Assembly (NCBI GenBank): GCA_934647195.1
Contig: CAKUFD010000002.1
Location: 62,001 to 126,000, forward strand
Direction: 5' to 3'
Length of the DNA: 64,000 nt
From: an uncultured Collinsella sp.
Lineage (GTDB): Bacteria > Actinomycetota > Coriobacteriia > Coriobacteriales > Coriobacteriaceae
In this document: piece by piece, positions 52,042-61,839 of the stretch
Position numbering within the stretch: position 1 is the stretch's first letter
How the letters are laid out: every line of letters begins with the position of its first letter
Translations under genes and position numbers: made by a program
Notes under the pieces: model-generated
Database searches by the model: none
What the model was told of the DNA's origin: nothing
The model's input: only the letters and a program-made list of their open reading frames with translations

Positions 52042-54846
52042 GTGGCCAACGAGTACAAACAGACCATGAACCTGCCCAAGACCGGTTTTCCCATGCGTGC
52101 CGGTCTTTCCAAGTCTGAGCCCAAGCGTCTCAAGGACTGGCAGGATAACAAGGTCTATGAGCAGGTTTTGAAAAAGAACGAGGGACACAAGAAGTTCGTC
52201 CTGCACGATGGTCCTCCGTATGCCAACGGCCCGATTCACATCGGCCACGCCATGAACAAGATTTCCAAGGACATCATCAACCGCTATCAGGCTATGCAGG
52301 GCTATGAGACCCCGTATGTCCCCGGTTGGGACTGCCATGGTCAGCCCATTGAGCACAAGGTCGAGGAAAAGCTCGGCACCGCCAAGTTCAATGAGACGCC
52401 GGTGGCGAAGATCCGCGAGCTCTGTAATGAGTTCGCTGTCGAGAACATCGAGCTGCAAAAGGCCGGCTTCCGCCGCCTGGGCGTGCTTGGCGATTGGGAT
52501 AACCCCTACCTGACGCTCTATCATCAGCATGATGCTGCCGACATCGAGGTCTTCAAGGCTATGTTCGATCGCGGCATGATCTATCGTGGACATAAGCCCG
52601 TTCATTGGTGCAAGCACTGCCATACGGCTCTTGCTGAGGCCGAGATCGAGTACTCCGACGAGACGTCTCCTTCGATCTTCGTTCGCTTTGAGCTCACGAG
52701 CAAACCCGCAGGTCTCGAAGGTTTCGATGGCCCTGTCGACTTCATCATCTGGACCACGACCCCGTGGACCATTCCGTCCGACCAGGCAGTGTCTCTCAAG
52801 CCCGGCGAGAAGTACGTCGCTGTTGAGCACGATGGCCGTGCCGAAATCATGCTCGAGAAGCTTGCTCCGTCTTGCTGCGAGCAGTTTGGCTGGGAGTACA
52901 CCCCGGTTCAGGTCGATGGCGCCGATTACGTTGTCGATGCCGAGGTCTTCTATCACCTGCATTACAAGCAGCCCGTCTTCGACGGTATCGAGGGCGTGGC
53001 GCTCCTTGCCGATTACGTCGGTACCGAAGACGGTACCGGTATCGTCCACAACTCGCCTGGTCACGGTGCCGACGACTATTATGTCTGCGTCAAGGAGGGC
53101 ATGGATATCTGCATGCCGGTCGACGACGACGGCAAGTTCTATGTGGGTGATGAGTTTGGCTGCGGCGGACCCTTCAGCGGCATGGATACCGACGAGGCTA
53201 ACCCGCACATCATCGAGTTCCTTCGCGAGCGCGGCACGCTTGTGATGGAGAAGAAGATCACGCACAGCTATCCGCACTGCTGGCGCTGCAAGCATCCGGT
53301 TCTTTTCCGCGCCACCGACCAGTGGTTCGTCTCCATGGACAAGACCGGCCTGCGCGAGACTGCCGCCGATCAGATCAAGAATCATGTGAAGTGGTATCCG
53401 GCACACGCTGCCAATCGTATCGGTGCCATGGTCGAGCAGCGTCCCGACTGGTGCATTTCCCGTCAGCGCAATTGGGGCGTGCCTATTCCGAGCTATACCT
53501 GTGCCGACTGCGGCGAGAAGGTCATGAACGATGACACGCTCGACGCCGTGATCAAGCTCTTCCACGAGAAGGGCTCCGACGCTTGGTTTACCGATGAGCC
53601 GGCGAGCTACCTGGGCGATGCCTGCGTCTGCCCCAAGTGCGGTGGCCATCATCTCAAGACCGATCGAGACATCCTCGACGTGTGGTGGGATTCCGGTGTC
53701 TCCTGGAAGGCCGTCTGCGAGTATCGCGACGAGCTGCAATATCCCGCCGACGTCTATCTTGAGGGTTCCGACCAGCATCGCGGTTGGTTCCAGAGCTCGC
53801 TGCTCACTTCCGTGGGTACCAACGATGTCGCCCCGTACAAGGCGGTTGTCTCACAGGGCTTTACGCTGGACGGCAAGGGCCGCAAGATGTCCAAGTCACT
53901 CGGCAACGTGATCGACCCCAACAAGGTCTGCGACGAGATGGGTGCCGATATCATCCGTCTGTGGGTTGCCTCGGTCGACACCAGCTCCGATGTCTCTATC
54001 GACCACGAGATTCTCGCTCGCACTTCCGACGCATATCGTCGCTTCCGCAACACCTATCGCTTCCTGCTCTCCGAGCTTGAGGGACAGTTCGATCCCGAGC
54101 ACGACCGCGTTGCGTTCGACGATCTCATGCCGCTCGATAAGCTCATGGTTGCGCGTCTGACTCAGGTTCAGGCCGAGGTCGATGACGCTTATGCCTCCTA
54201 TGAGTTCCCGCGTGCCTACCGCGCTCTGTACGACTTCGTGGTCACCGAGCTTTCCAACGTCTATCTGGACGCTTTAAAAGATCGCCTGTACTGCGAGAAG
54301 CTCGGCTCTCTCGAGCGTCGCAGCGCCCAGACCGTGCTTGCGGAGCTGCTCTCCATGCTGTTGCGCGACATGCAGCCCATCCTTGCCTATACCGCCGACG
54401 AGGTTATGGCGTATGCGCCCGCGGGCGTTGTGGACAACCAGAAGTACGCCGCGCTGCTCGATTGGTACAAGGGTCCCATCACTCTTGAAGAGGCCAATGA
54501 GTTCGAGGGTATCCTCGAGGCTTCGCTTGAGCTTCGCTCTGTCGTGACCAAGGCGCTCGAGGAGGCTCGCGCTGCCGGTACCTTCACCAAGAGTCAGCAG
54601 GTCAAGGTCAAGGCTACTGTTCCTGCCGAGATGTATGAGCTGCTTTGCGGCGACAAGGCCGTAGACCTTGCAGAGTTCTACATCGTCTCTTCCGTCGAGC
54701 TGACGTCCGGCGATGAGCTGCGCGCCACGATCGAGCCGGCTGACGGCGAGTGCTGCGACCGCTGCTGGAACTACCGCACCGATGTTACGACGTATGGTGC
54801 CCATGAGCATATCTGCGCGCGCTGTGCCGCCGCTCTCGGGGAGTAG
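52042..54846 (+). CDS. ileS: Isoleucyl-tRNA synthetase
   Basis: Class I synthetase charging tRNA-Ile, with an editing domain. 934 residues. The HIGH motif is 'GPIHIGHAMNKISKDI' (about residue 63) and KMSKS is 'KGRKMSKSLGNVIDP'. The editing region includes 'WTTTPWTIPSDQA'. The C-terminal zinc ribbon has CxxC at 'CCDRCWNYR' and 'ICARCAAALG'. The start is GTG at 52042 after GAAAGGGG, not the earlier in-frame GTG within the terminator. Expression is governed by the T-box. Confidence 0.97.
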   Translation: MANEYKQTMNLPKTGFPMRAGLSKSEPKRLKDWQDNKVYEQVLKKNEGHKKFVLHDGPPYANGPIHIGHAMNKISKDIINRYQAMQGYETPYVPGWDCHGQPIEHKVEEKLGTAKFNETPVAKIRELCNEFAVENIELQKAGFRRLGVLGDWDNPYLTLYHQHDAADIEVFKAMFDRGMIYRGHKPVHWCKHCHTALAEAEIEYSDETSPSIFVRFELTSKPAGLEGFDGPVDFIIWTTTPWTIPSDQAVSLKPGEKYVAVEHDGRAEIMLEKLAPSCCEQFGWEYTPVQVDGADYVVDAEVFYHLHYKQPVFDGIEGVALLADYVGTEDGTGIVHNSPGHGADDYYVCVKEGMDICMPVDDDGKFYVGDEFGCGGPFSGMDTDEANPHIIEFLRERGTLVMEKKITHSYPHCWRCKHPVLFRATDQWFVSMDKTGLRETAADQIKNHVKWYPAHAANRIGAMVEQRPDWCISRQRNWGVPIPSYTCADCGEKVMNDDTLDAVIKLFHEKGSDAWFTDEPASYLGDACVCPKCGGHHLKTDRDILDVWWDSGVSWKAVCEYRDELQYPADVYLEGSDQHRGWFQSSLLTSVGTNDVAPYKAVVSQGFTLDGKGRKMSKSLGNVIDPNKVCDEMGADIIRLWVASVDTSSDVSIDHEILARTSDAYRRFRNTYRFLLSELEGQFDPEHDRVAFDDLMPLDKLMVARLTQVQAEVDDAYASYEFPRAYRALYDFVVTELSNVYLDALKDRLYCEKLGSLERRSAQTVLAELLSMLLRDMQPILAYTADEVMAYAPAGVVDNQKYAALLDWYKGPITLEEANEFEGILEASLELRSVVTKALEEARAAGTFTKSQQVKVKATVPAEMYELLCGDKAVDLAEFYIVSSVELTSGDELRATIEPADGECCDRCWNYRTDVTTYGAHEHICARCAAALGE

Positions 54847-54880
54847 CGGTACCGTATCCGCATCCTTTATGTGCATGTCG

Positions 54881-54914
54881 AGGGGTCATCGATTTCATCG
54901 GTGGCCCCCTTTTG
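54881..54914 (+). terminator. Rho-independent terminator of ileS
   Basis: GGGGTCATCGAT (54882-54893) pairs with ATCGGTGGCCCC (54897-54908), 12 bp including two G-U pairs, followed by CTTTT. Confidence 0.9.
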
Positions 54915-54956
54915 TGTGATATGGTTTTGCAGAAAAATTGCTGGCAAGGAGTATGA

Positions 54957-55547
54957 ATGAAACAGCAACAGCCCGAAATGAGTCCCATCCGCGTATGGCG
55001 CTTTGCCGCTGCCGCTGGCGTTTCCGCCCTCTTTTTGGTGCTCGATCAGATCACCAAAGCGATCGTGCGAAACGTTCTCGTCCTGGGTGCGCCTGGCCCC
55101 GAGCTTATTCCAGGCGTGATTCGTCTTATCTATGTTCAAAACATCGGTGCGGCGTTTTCCCTCGGCGAGGGCCTGGGCGGGGCTTTTGTTTTGCTCGCCC
55201 TGGCGGTAATTGCCGCGACGGTATGGTATCTGTGGAGGACTCCGCTGGTCTCGCGCCTGGAGGTTATTGGTCTTGCCATGGTCGTAGGCGGCGCCGTGGG
55301 CAATGCCATCGACCGCTTGGCATGCGGCTATGTTGTCGACTTCCTTGCCACGGAGTTCATCGACTTCCCTGTCTTCAACGTTGCCGATATCGGCATCACC
55401 GTTGGCGTCGTTCTGGCGTTCATCGGATTCACCTTCTTTTCTCCTGCTAACAAGGTTGATGCGACGGCGGAGCTCAATCGCCGCGATGCCCAGGCGCGCG
55501 CCAAGCGCGAGGCTAAGCGTGCGGCTCGCAAGAAGGGTGACTCCTGA
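54957..55547 (+). CDS. lspA: Lipoprotein signal peptidase
   Basis: Membrane aspartic protease (signal peptidase II) that cleaves prolipoproteins. 196 residues with four membrane segments. The catalytic Asp pair is in 'GNAIDRLACG' and 'FNVADIGITVG'; 'NIGAAFSLGEG' is the third conserved block. The C-terminal 30 residues are a charged tail with many Arg, Lys and Ala. AAGGAG lies seven bases before the ATG. The stop overlaps the next start by one base (TGATG). Confidence 0.95.
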   Translation: MKQQQPEMSPIRVWRFAAAAGVSALFLVLDQITKAIVRNVLVLGAPGPELIPGVIRLIYVQNIGAAFSLGEGLGGAFVLLALAVIAATVWYLWRTPLVSRLEVIGLAMVVGGAVGNAIDRLACGYVVDFLATEFIDFPVFNVADIGITVGVVLAFIGFTFFSPANKVDATAELNRRDAQARAKREAKRAARKKGDS

Positions 55548-56560
55548 TGGCCGACATGCATTATTTGGTCGACGCCGTCGACGCCGGCAAACGTATTGAT
55601 GCCTATCTTGGCGCACAGTCGGGTATGCCCTCGCGCTCTGCTTGCACGCGCTTGCTCGAGGCCGGCTCCGTTGACGTGAACGGTGAGACCTGCGCTTCGA
55701 AGAAATACGCAGTTTCTGCCGGCGACCGCATTTCTGTAGAGCTGCCCGAGGTCGATGGGTGCACCGAGATCATCCCACAGGCGATTCCTTTGGATATTCG
55801 CTACGAGGATGATTACCTGATCGTTTTGTCTAAACAGCGCGGCCTTGTATGTCATCCTGCTCATGGGCACGATTCGGGCACGCTCGCAAATGCCCTTGTG
55901 TATCACTGTGGAATCGATCACCTGGGCACGGTCCAAGGTGAAGATCGCCCTGGTATCGTGCATCGTTTGGACCGCGACACCTCGGGCCTCATGCTTGCCG
56001 CCAAGGATGACGACACCCAGCGCGAATTGCAAAATCTTATTCGCACGCGCACCCTTGACCGACGTTATATCGCTTTGTGTCACGGATACATCTCGCTTGA
56101 CTCCGGGACCATCAACACCGGTATCGCTCGGTCCACGCGCGATCGTGTGAAGATGGCCGTTTCTGACAATCCGTTTGCGCGTCAGGCCATTACCACGTTT
56201 CAGGTGCTTGAGCGATTTGAGGCTCAACGCGGGGACGATGGCTACACGCTTGTCGAATGCCATCTGTATACCGGGCGTACGCATCAGATCCGCGTGCACA
56301 TGCGCCATATCAATCATCCGCTTGTGGGAGATCCGCTTTACGGAAAGCGCAACGCGGGACGCGCCGATCTGGGGCTTGATCGCCAGTTCCTTCATTCCTG
56401 GAGCGTTCGCTTTGCGCATCCGGTGACAGGGGAGACCGTCGCCTGTACCGACGAGCTGCCTTGGGACCTTGCTGCCGCCCTCGACGAACTTGAGGATCGC
56501 TCGATGGGGCGCACGGAGGCAGGGGAGCGTATCATTCCGCAGCTCAACATGTATGTTTAA
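55547..56560 (+). CDS. RluA-family pseudouridine synthase
   Basis: Makes pseudouridine in 23S rRNA, probably RluD-like. 337 residues. An N-terminal S4 RNA-binding domain ('RIDAYLGAQSGMPSRSACTR') is followed by the catalytic 'GIVHRLDRDTSGLMLAAK' (Asp nucleophile) and 'VECHLYTGRTHQIRVHMRHI'. lspA-rluD is a common gene pair. The exact RNA target is inferred only. Confidence 0.92.
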   Translation: MADMHYLVDAVDAGKRIDAYLGAQSGMPSRSACTRLLEAGSVDVNGETCASKKYAVSAGDRISVELPEVDGCTEIIPQAIPLDIRYEDDYLIVLSKQRGLVCHPAHGHDSGTLANALVYHCGIDHLGTVQGEDRPGIVHRLDRDTSGLMLAAKDDDTQRELQNLIRTRTLDRRYIALCHGYISLDSGTINTGIARSTRDRVKMAVSDNPFARQAITTFQVLERFEAQRGDDGYTLVECHLYTGRTHQIRVHMRHINHPLVGDPLYGKRNAGRADLGLDRQFLHSWSVRFAHPVTGETVACTDELPWDLAAALDELEDRSMGRTEAGERIIPQLNMYV

Positions 56561-56647
56561 GTGAGCACATAAGCTTCACCATCTGCGCCGGGCCCTGCGC
56601 TAGACTCTTTGCTGTTTGTCTGTATTTGAATGATCTCGAGGTTCTCG

Positions 56648-57943
56648 ATGACTTTTGATTTTTCTGGTATGACCCCCATCGTCGCATTCAACTTCATCGT
56701 TGGTACCCTATTTGGATTGTGCTTTCTCTACCAGGTCGTTTTCTTTCTTATCGGCCTTTTTCATGGCGAGGTCAAGCTTCCTCCCGCTCGCAAGCAACAC
56801 CGTTACGCGTTCTTTATCGCTGCGCATAACGAAGAGCCCGTTATCGCCAACCTGGTGAAGTCGATCAAGCAGCAGGATTATCCTTCCGAGCTCATCGATA
56901 TTTTTGTCGTCGCGGATGCGTGCACCGACAATACCGCTCAGGCGGCGCGCGATGCGGGCGCCATCGTCTACGAGCGAAACGATCTTGCGCGCAAGGGCAA
57001 AAGCTGGGTTATGGACTATGGGTTCGACCGCATTCTCAACGAGTATCCCGATACGTACGAGGCGTTCTTTATCTTCGATGCCGACAACCTTCTTTCACCC
57101 AATTACGTGAGCGTCATGAATGATGCTTTTGACCAAGGATATCTTGCGCTTACGAGCTACCGTAACTCCAAGAATTTCGGAAGCTCGTGGATTTCCTCCG
57201 CGTATGCTACGTGGTTTTTGCGCGAGGCGCGTTTCCTTAACAACGCGCGCATGATCTGCAAGACGTCCTGCGCTGTTTCCGGTTCGGGCTACCTTGTTTC
57301 TTCCAAGATCGTCGAGGGCATGCATGGATGGGATTTCCATACCTTGACCGAGGATATTCAATTCTCTACGTTCTGTGCCGTTCACGGCGTACGCATCGGA
57401 TATGCACCCGCAGAGTTCTACGATGAGCAGCCGGTGACGTTCTCGGCGTCGTGGAAGCAGCGAATGCGTTGGACTAAGGGCTTTTATCAGGTCTTTTTCA
57501 CCTACGGAGGGCATTTGCTCAAATCGATTGTCCATTTTAGGCGTTTTGCTGCATACGACCTCATGATGACGATCGCCCCGGGTATGCTACTGACGCTCAT
57601 TTCCATTCTCGCTAACGGCACGTTCATGCTCGTGGGTTCGCTTTCGCATGGCTTCCTGGCTACCGACCGCGAACTCGGTATGTGCCTTGGTTCGATTCTC
57701 ATGACGCTCGTCTACATGTATGGAACGTTTTTCGTAATGGGTCTGCTCACGACAGTCGTTGAGTACCGTCATATCCACTGCAAACAGAAGTGGCGCATTG
57801 TTACGAATCTTTTCACGTTCCCGCTGTTTATGTTCTCCTACATTCCCCTTACGGTTGCAGCTTTGTTCCTTAAGGTCGACTGGGTTCCTACTCCTCATGA
57901 GGTTGCCGTTACGCTCGACGAGGTTATGGAAGGCGCTCAGTAG
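56648..57943 (+). CDS. Membrane family 2 glycosyltransferase
   Basis: Processive-type GT2 enzyme of about 431 residues. One membrane helix at the N-terminus ('FNFIVGTLFGLCFLYQVVFF') and three or four at the C-terminus. The catalytic part has 'FFIAAHNEEPVIANLV', 'VADACTDNT', the DxD 'FIFDADNLL', 'TEDIQFS' and 'QRMRWTKGF' (QxxRW). This layout matches poly-N-acetylglucosamine, hyaluronan or cellulose-like synthases. Product is unknown. ATG at 56648 has GAGG six bases upstream; an earlier ATG at 56630 is possible. Confidence 0.85.
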   Translation: MTFDFSGMTPIVAFNFIVGTLFGLCFLYQVVFFLIGLFHGEVKLPPARKQHRYAFFIAAHNEEPVIANLVKSIKQQDYPSELIDIFVVADACTDNTAQAARDAGAIVYERNDLARKGKSWVMDYGFDRILNEYPDTYEAFFIFDADNLLSPNYVSVMNDAFDQGYLALTSYRNSKNFGSSWISSAYATWFLREARFLNNARMICKTSCAVSGSGYLVSSKIVEGMHGWDFHTLTEDIQFSTFCAVHGVRIGYAPAEFYDEQPVTFSASWKQRMRWTKGFYQVFFTYGGHLLKSIVHFRRFAAYDLMMTIAPGMLLTLISILANGTFMLVGSLSHGFLATDRELGMCLGSILMTLVYMYGTFFVMGLLTTVVEYRHIHCKQKWRIVTNLFTFPLFMFSYIPLTVAALFLKVDWVPTPHEVAVTLDEVMEGAQ

Positions 57944-58030
57944 TATTTTGAGGGCATGTCTGTCTCCATCTCCGTCTTCGTGGTACATACCGTGCAGCTT
58001 TTGTGCGTATGGCGGGAGGTATATGCAGGC

Positions 58031-58492
58031 ATGATGACTATCGGGGCATTGCGGCTAGGTTTCTTCTTCATCTATCTGTGTTTAGCGGTCGCAGCTGCAG
58101 TCTGTGATGTTCGGACGAATCGATGTCCTAACGGTGTCGCGCTTGCCTTGGCCTTGACGTCGGCGGCGCTTTTGGGTTTTTCGATTTCCGAGCGCGCATG
58201 TTTGCATCGACTGGTTTTCGCCGCGGTGTTACTTTTGCTGCTGGTGGCTTTTGAGCTTCTATGGCGCCGTGTAAAAGGTCGCTCCGGTTTTGGTATGGGG
58301 GATATCAAAGTATTCTTTTCCATGCTGTTGATTCATCCGCTGTGCGCATTCGTGGCGCTTGGTGTCGCATGCTTGTTCCTCTGCCTTTTTTGCTGGGCTC
58401 GTTCGTGTAAACATGCGCCGTTCCTTCCGTTTCTCGTTCCATCTTTCGTTGTGGCTCTCATATTGTTTGAATCCTGTGCATTGATTCTTTGA
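58031..58492 (+). CDS. Type IV prepilin peptidase (A24 family, short form)
   Basis: Integral membrane aspartic peptidase of about 153 residues lacking the N-methyltransferase domain. The active-site Asp residues are in 'AAAVCDVRTNRCPNG' and 'GFGMGDIKVFFSM' (GxGD). Five to six hydrophobic segments. GGGAGG is 11 bases before the ATG at 58031. It would process pilin or Tad-type prepilins, but no pilin or assembly gene is in the window. Confidence 0.8.
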   Translation: MMTIGALRLGFFFIYLCLAVAAAVCDVRTNRCPNGVALALALTSAALLGFSISERACLHRLVFAAVLLLLLVAFELLWRRVKGRSGFGMGDIKVFFSMLLIHPLCAFVALGVACLFLCLFCWARSCKHAPFLPFLVPSFVVALILFESCALIL

Positions 58493-58526
58493 TATGCGAT
58501 GATGGTGCAAGACGAAGGGATGGTTC

Positions 58527-59768
58527 ATGAGTGATTCCGCACAGGGCTTGCACGCCCGTCTTCTCGATATGCCAGAGACGCTTAGCGACGATCTGCTTGA
58601 ACGTATGGAAGACGATCGCGCTCGTGGTTGGGTCAATCCGTACCGCTGCGATGATGGCGATGTCATTCGGCGTTTTCCGCGATCTCAGGACGCTTCCACC
58701 ATTTTTCGTCCGCCGTTCGTGCGCGATATCGAGAAGATCATCCATCTTCCCGCCTATAATCGCTTAAACGGCAAGACTCAGGTTTTCAGCCTTCGCAGCA
58801 ACGATGACCTGTCTCGGCGCGGCTTGCATGTTCAGCTCGTTTCGCGCATTGCCCGTGACATCGGCGCCGCGCTGGGCCTTAATTGCGATCTTATCGAAGC
58901 TATAGCGCTGGGACACGACCTTGGCCATACTCCGTTTGGCCATGCGGGGGAGCGACGCCTGAACGAGCTGCTCCAAGCGCATACGGGGCGGTCGTTCTAC
59001 CATAATGTTCACTCTGTTCGTGTTCTCGACACGCTTTTTGGTCGCAACGTGTCGCTTCAAACGCTCGATGGCGTCCTGACCCATAATGGCGAATACGAAC
59101 AGCGCGCGTTTCGACTCTCGGGGCTCTCTTCCTTCGATGCTTTCGATTCCGTCATGGAATCGTGCTATACCGAGGACTTCGGCCATATCAAAACGCTCTG
59201 TCCGGCGACCCTCGAGGGATGCGTCGTGCGCATTTCCGACATCATCGCCTACGTTGGGCGCGATCGTCAGGATGCCATTGAGGCGGGTCTGTTAGACGAA
59301 GACGCCTTTGATGATGGCTTTGGGAGCCTCTATAACTCTTGGATTCTGTCGCACGCTTCGGTCGATATCATCGAGAACAGCTACGGCAAGGACCATATCG
59401 AGATGAGCGAAGGGCTTTTCCGTGAGCTTTCGCGCGCAAAAGCTGAGAACTATAGCAAGATTTATCTTTCGGCAGGGGTTGAGGAAGAGCGCTCCGAGAT
59501 GCTCACGCGTGCATTCGAGCTCATGTACGACCATTGCTTGGCTGATCTAAAACGCGAAGACGAGTCGAGCTATATATATCGGCACCATATCGCTCGCATC
59601 GAGCGCGCCCTTTCCCACTATGGTCGCGCTTACGATTGGAAAAGTGACCCCAACCAGACGGTCGTGGATTACATCGCGAGCATGACCGACAGCTACTTCA
59701 CTGAGCTTGCCTGCAAGCTCTTCCCCGAACTTGAATTTCCCCGTCGTACCTATATCAACGAGCAATAA
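58527..59768 (+). CDS. dgt: dGTPase-like HD-domain triphosphohydrolase
   Basis: 413-residue HD-domain protein of the deoxyguanosinetriphosphate triphosphohydrolase family. Metal ligands are His in 'RGLHVQLVSRIA', His-Asp in 'ALGHDLGHTPFGHAGE' and Asp in 'RISDIIAYVGRD'. 'FLRPPFVRDI'-type start is seen as 'IFRPPFVRDIEKI'. It would hydrolyse dNTPs to nucleosides and tripolyphosphate. AAGGGA precedes the ATG. rarA starts two bases after the stop, so they are co-transcribed. Confidence 0.85.
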   Translation: MSDSAQGLHARLLDMPETLSDDLLERMEDDRARGWVNPYRCDDGDVIRRFPRSQDASTIFRPPFVRDIEKIIHLPAYNRLNGKTQVFSLRSNDDLSRRGLHVQLVSRIARDIGAALGLNCDLIEAIALGHDLGHTPFGHAGERRLNELLQAHTGRSFYHNVHSVRVLDTLFGRNVSLQTLDGVLTHNGEYEQRAFRLSGLSSFDAFDSVMESCYTEDFGHIKTLCPATLEGCVVRISDIIAYVGRDRQDAIEAGLLDEDAFDDGFGSLYNSWILSHASVDIIENSYGKDHIEMSEGLFRELSRAKAENYSKIYLSAGVEEERSEMLTRAFELMYDHCLADLKREDESSYIYRHHIARIERALSHYGRAYDWKSDPNQTVVDYIASMTDSYFTELACKLFPELEFPRRTYINEQ

Positions 59769-59770
59769 CT

Positions 59771-61135
59771 ATGGACACTCTGTTTTCTTCTGCCCAGCGG
59801 GAGCGTTCGCTGAGGCATGCACCACTTGCCGTTCGGATGCGTCCGGAGTCTTTGGATGAGTACGTCGGTCAGGAAAAAGCCGTCGGTCCCGGCTCCTGGC
59901 TGCGCCGTGCCATCGAACATGACGTTTTATCCAGCGTGATTTTGTACGGTCCTGCCGGCACGGGCAAGACCACGCTTGCGCATATCATCGCCAAGCATAC
60001 GAGAAGCGAGTTCGTCGAGGTTTCCGCCGTCACCGGTTCGGTGAAGGACCTGCGCCGCGAGATTGAGGAGGCAAAGCATCGCCTGCTTACCTACGATCGA
60101 CGCACCATTTTGTTCATCGATGAGATTCACCGGTTCTCTCGCTCGCAGCAGGATGCTTTGCTCCATGCTGTAGAGGACCGTACCGTGGTCATGATCGGAG
60201 CCACGACGGAAAATCCCTACTTTGAGGTCAATTCCGCGCTTCTTTCGCGTGGGCGCGTTGTGGAACTCGAACACCTTACCAATGAGGACATCGCTCGCAT
60301 TGTTCGCCATGCCATTGTCTCTCCCAAGGGCCTTGATGGTGCATTTGCCGTTGCAGATGATGCTATCGAGGCTATCTGCATGCTCGCGGCGGGTGATGCC
60401 CGCTCGGCCTTGACGACGCTTGAGCTTGCAAGTGAGGTTTCGTTGACGTCTGACCATGGACGGGATAGCGCCGACGGCTCCTCAAATCCTATTCCCATCA
60501 CGGTTGATGATGTGAAGGTTGCAAATCCGCGTCGGGGTTTTACCTACGATAAAGACGGCGATATGCACTACGACATTATCTCGGCTTTCATTAAATCCAT
60601 GCGTGGAAGCGACCCCGATGCGACGGTCTACTGGCTGGCGCGCATGATCGATGCAGGGGAAGACCCCAAGTTCATCGCGCGGCGCATTATGATCCAGGCT
60701 TCCGAGGATGTAGGCAATGCCGATCCTCAGGCATTTTTAATCGCCGAGGCCGCTTTTAAGTCTGCCGAGGTCATTGGATACCCAGAGTGTCGCATCAATC
60801 TCGCACAGGCTGCGCTCTATGTGGCGCTCGCACCTAAGTCAAATGCGTGCGAGGCGGCGATCGATGCCGCTTTAGCCGATGTCCACTCGAGCGGTCTTCG
60901 TGAGGTCCCCTCTCATTTGCGCGATCGTCATCGTCCCGGCTCCGATTCCTATGGGCCATACCTGTATCCCCACGATTATCCGGAGGGATGGGTTGACCAG
61001 CGCTATCTTCCCGAAGGACTCGATCGAGGCGCGTTTTGGAAGCCCGATGGCAGGGGATGGGAGCAATGGCGTTTTGAGCAGAGCGAGCGAGATCGCACTG
61101 GTCGGGCGCCTGAGGTATCGGAATCAGCCGAATAG
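59771..61135 (+). CDS. rarA: Replication-associated recombination protein RarA (MgsA)
   Basis: AAA+ ATPase related to clamp loaders and RuvB, acting at stalled forks. 454 residues. Walker A 'LYGPAGTGKTTLAHII', Walker B 'ILFIDEIHRFSRSQQDA', sensor 1 'MIGATTENPYFEVN' and the arginine finger 'ALLSRGRVVELE'. The C-terminal tetramerisation domain has 'GSDPDATVYWLARM' and 'RDRHRPGSDSYGPYLYPHDY'. Together with dgt it links dNTP supply and fork repair. Confidence 0.94.
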   Translation: MDTLFSSAQRERSLRHAPLAVRMRPESLDEYVGQEKAVGPGSWLRRAIEHDVLSSVILYGPAGTGKTTLAHIIAKHTRSEFVEVSAVTGSVKDLRREIEEAKHRLLTYDRRTILFIDEIHRFSRSQQDALLHAVEDRTVVMIGATTENPYFEVNSALLSRGRVVELEHLTNEDIARIVRHAIVSPKGLDGAFAVADDAIEAICMLAAGDARSALTTLELASEVSLTSDHGRDSADGSSNPIPITVDDVKVANPRRGFTYDKDGDMHYDIISAFIKSMRGSDPDATVYWLARMIDAGEDPKFIARRIMIQASEDVGNADPQAFLIAEAAFKSAEVIGYPECRINLAQAALYVALAPKSNACEAAIDAALADVHSSGLREVPSHLRDRHRPGSDSYGPYLYPHDYPEGWVDQRYLPEGLDRGAFWKPDGRGWEQWRFEQSERDRTGRAPEVSESAE

Positions 61136-61173
61136 GAGGTTTCTTTTCGCTTCGGCTATATCTACTCTCGATT

Positions 61174-61199
61174 GTCTATCGTCCCCATATCAGGGGTAT
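61174..61199 (+). promoter_or_regulatory. Candidate SigB-type promoter of the sigma operon
   Basis: GTCTAT (61174-61179), 14 bases, GGGTAT (61194-61199). GGGTAT is the exact SigB -10 consensus and GTCTAT matches four of six bases of GTTTAA. It is 53 bases before the DUF948 start. A CCCC...GGGG hairpin overlaps the -10. Confidence 0.35.
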
Positions 61200-61251
61200 C
61201 CTTGTCTATCGATATATCTTTTTCAACGATTGTTTGATGCAGGAGGCATTG

Positions 61252-61839
61252 ATGGATCCCATACAGATCGCCCTTATCGTTTTGATCGTAGCCGGCGTGT
61301 GGGCCGTGGTTGAACTCGCCCTCGTTTTGCGTCGTACGCGCGGAACGGTTGACACGCTCGACAAGACGGTGGGAAAGCTTAACGATACGATTGATGATGT
61401 GCGCCCCGTTATCAATAAGCTCGATGAGACCGTCGAGAACCTTCAGCCTGCTATCCAGCAGATCGAGCCGCTGCTTCAACGTTCCTCGATTGCCGTCGAG
61501 GCTCTTTCGGCCGATTTGATCGAAGTGAACGGTGTCCTGCGCGATGTTTCCCAAATCACCGGTGGCGTTTCGACTGCTTCGGGCGCTATGAGCAACATCG
61601 CTGGCGCTGCGACCGAGAAGGTGCAGAAGCTTTTTAACAAGAAACATCATGGCGAGCCCGCCTCTCCTGATCGCACATTGACTGAGTCTGTAGGCGATGA
61701 CAGCTTGCATGCCGATGCTTCATCCGAGAAGAAGGACGAGCATATGGAAGAGACGCCAGACGCCGCAGTATCCAGCAAGTCGTATTACACCTACGGTGCC
61801 GATTGCGCGGCAGCGGGTTCGGAGGATAACCATGAATAA
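61252..61839 (+). CDS. DUF948 membrane-anchored coiled-coil protein
   Basis: 195-residue protein of the DUF948 family. One N-terminal membrane helix ('IALIVLIVAGVWAVVELALV') is followed by an amphipathic helix with heptad-like repeats ('TVDTLDKTVGKLNDTIDDV', 'LDETVENLQPAIQQIEPLL'). The last 70 residues are acidic, polar and probably disordered. AGGAGG precedes the ATG at 61252. Family members are often general stress proteins. Its last eight bases overlap the next gene. Confidence 0.8.
   Translation: MDPIQIALIVLIVAGVWAVVELALVLRRTRGTVDTLDKTVGKLNDTIDDVRPVINKLDETVENLQPAIQQIEPLLQRSSIAVEALSADLIEVNGVLRDVSQITGGVSTASGAMSNIAGAATEKVQKLFNKKHHGEPASPDRTLTESVGDDSLHADASSEKKDEHMEETPDAAVSSKSYYTYGADCAAAGSEDNHE

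Noticed and set aside
61310..61519. Extra small frames within the DUF948 gene
   Set aside because: Out-of-frame shadows without ribosome binding sites.
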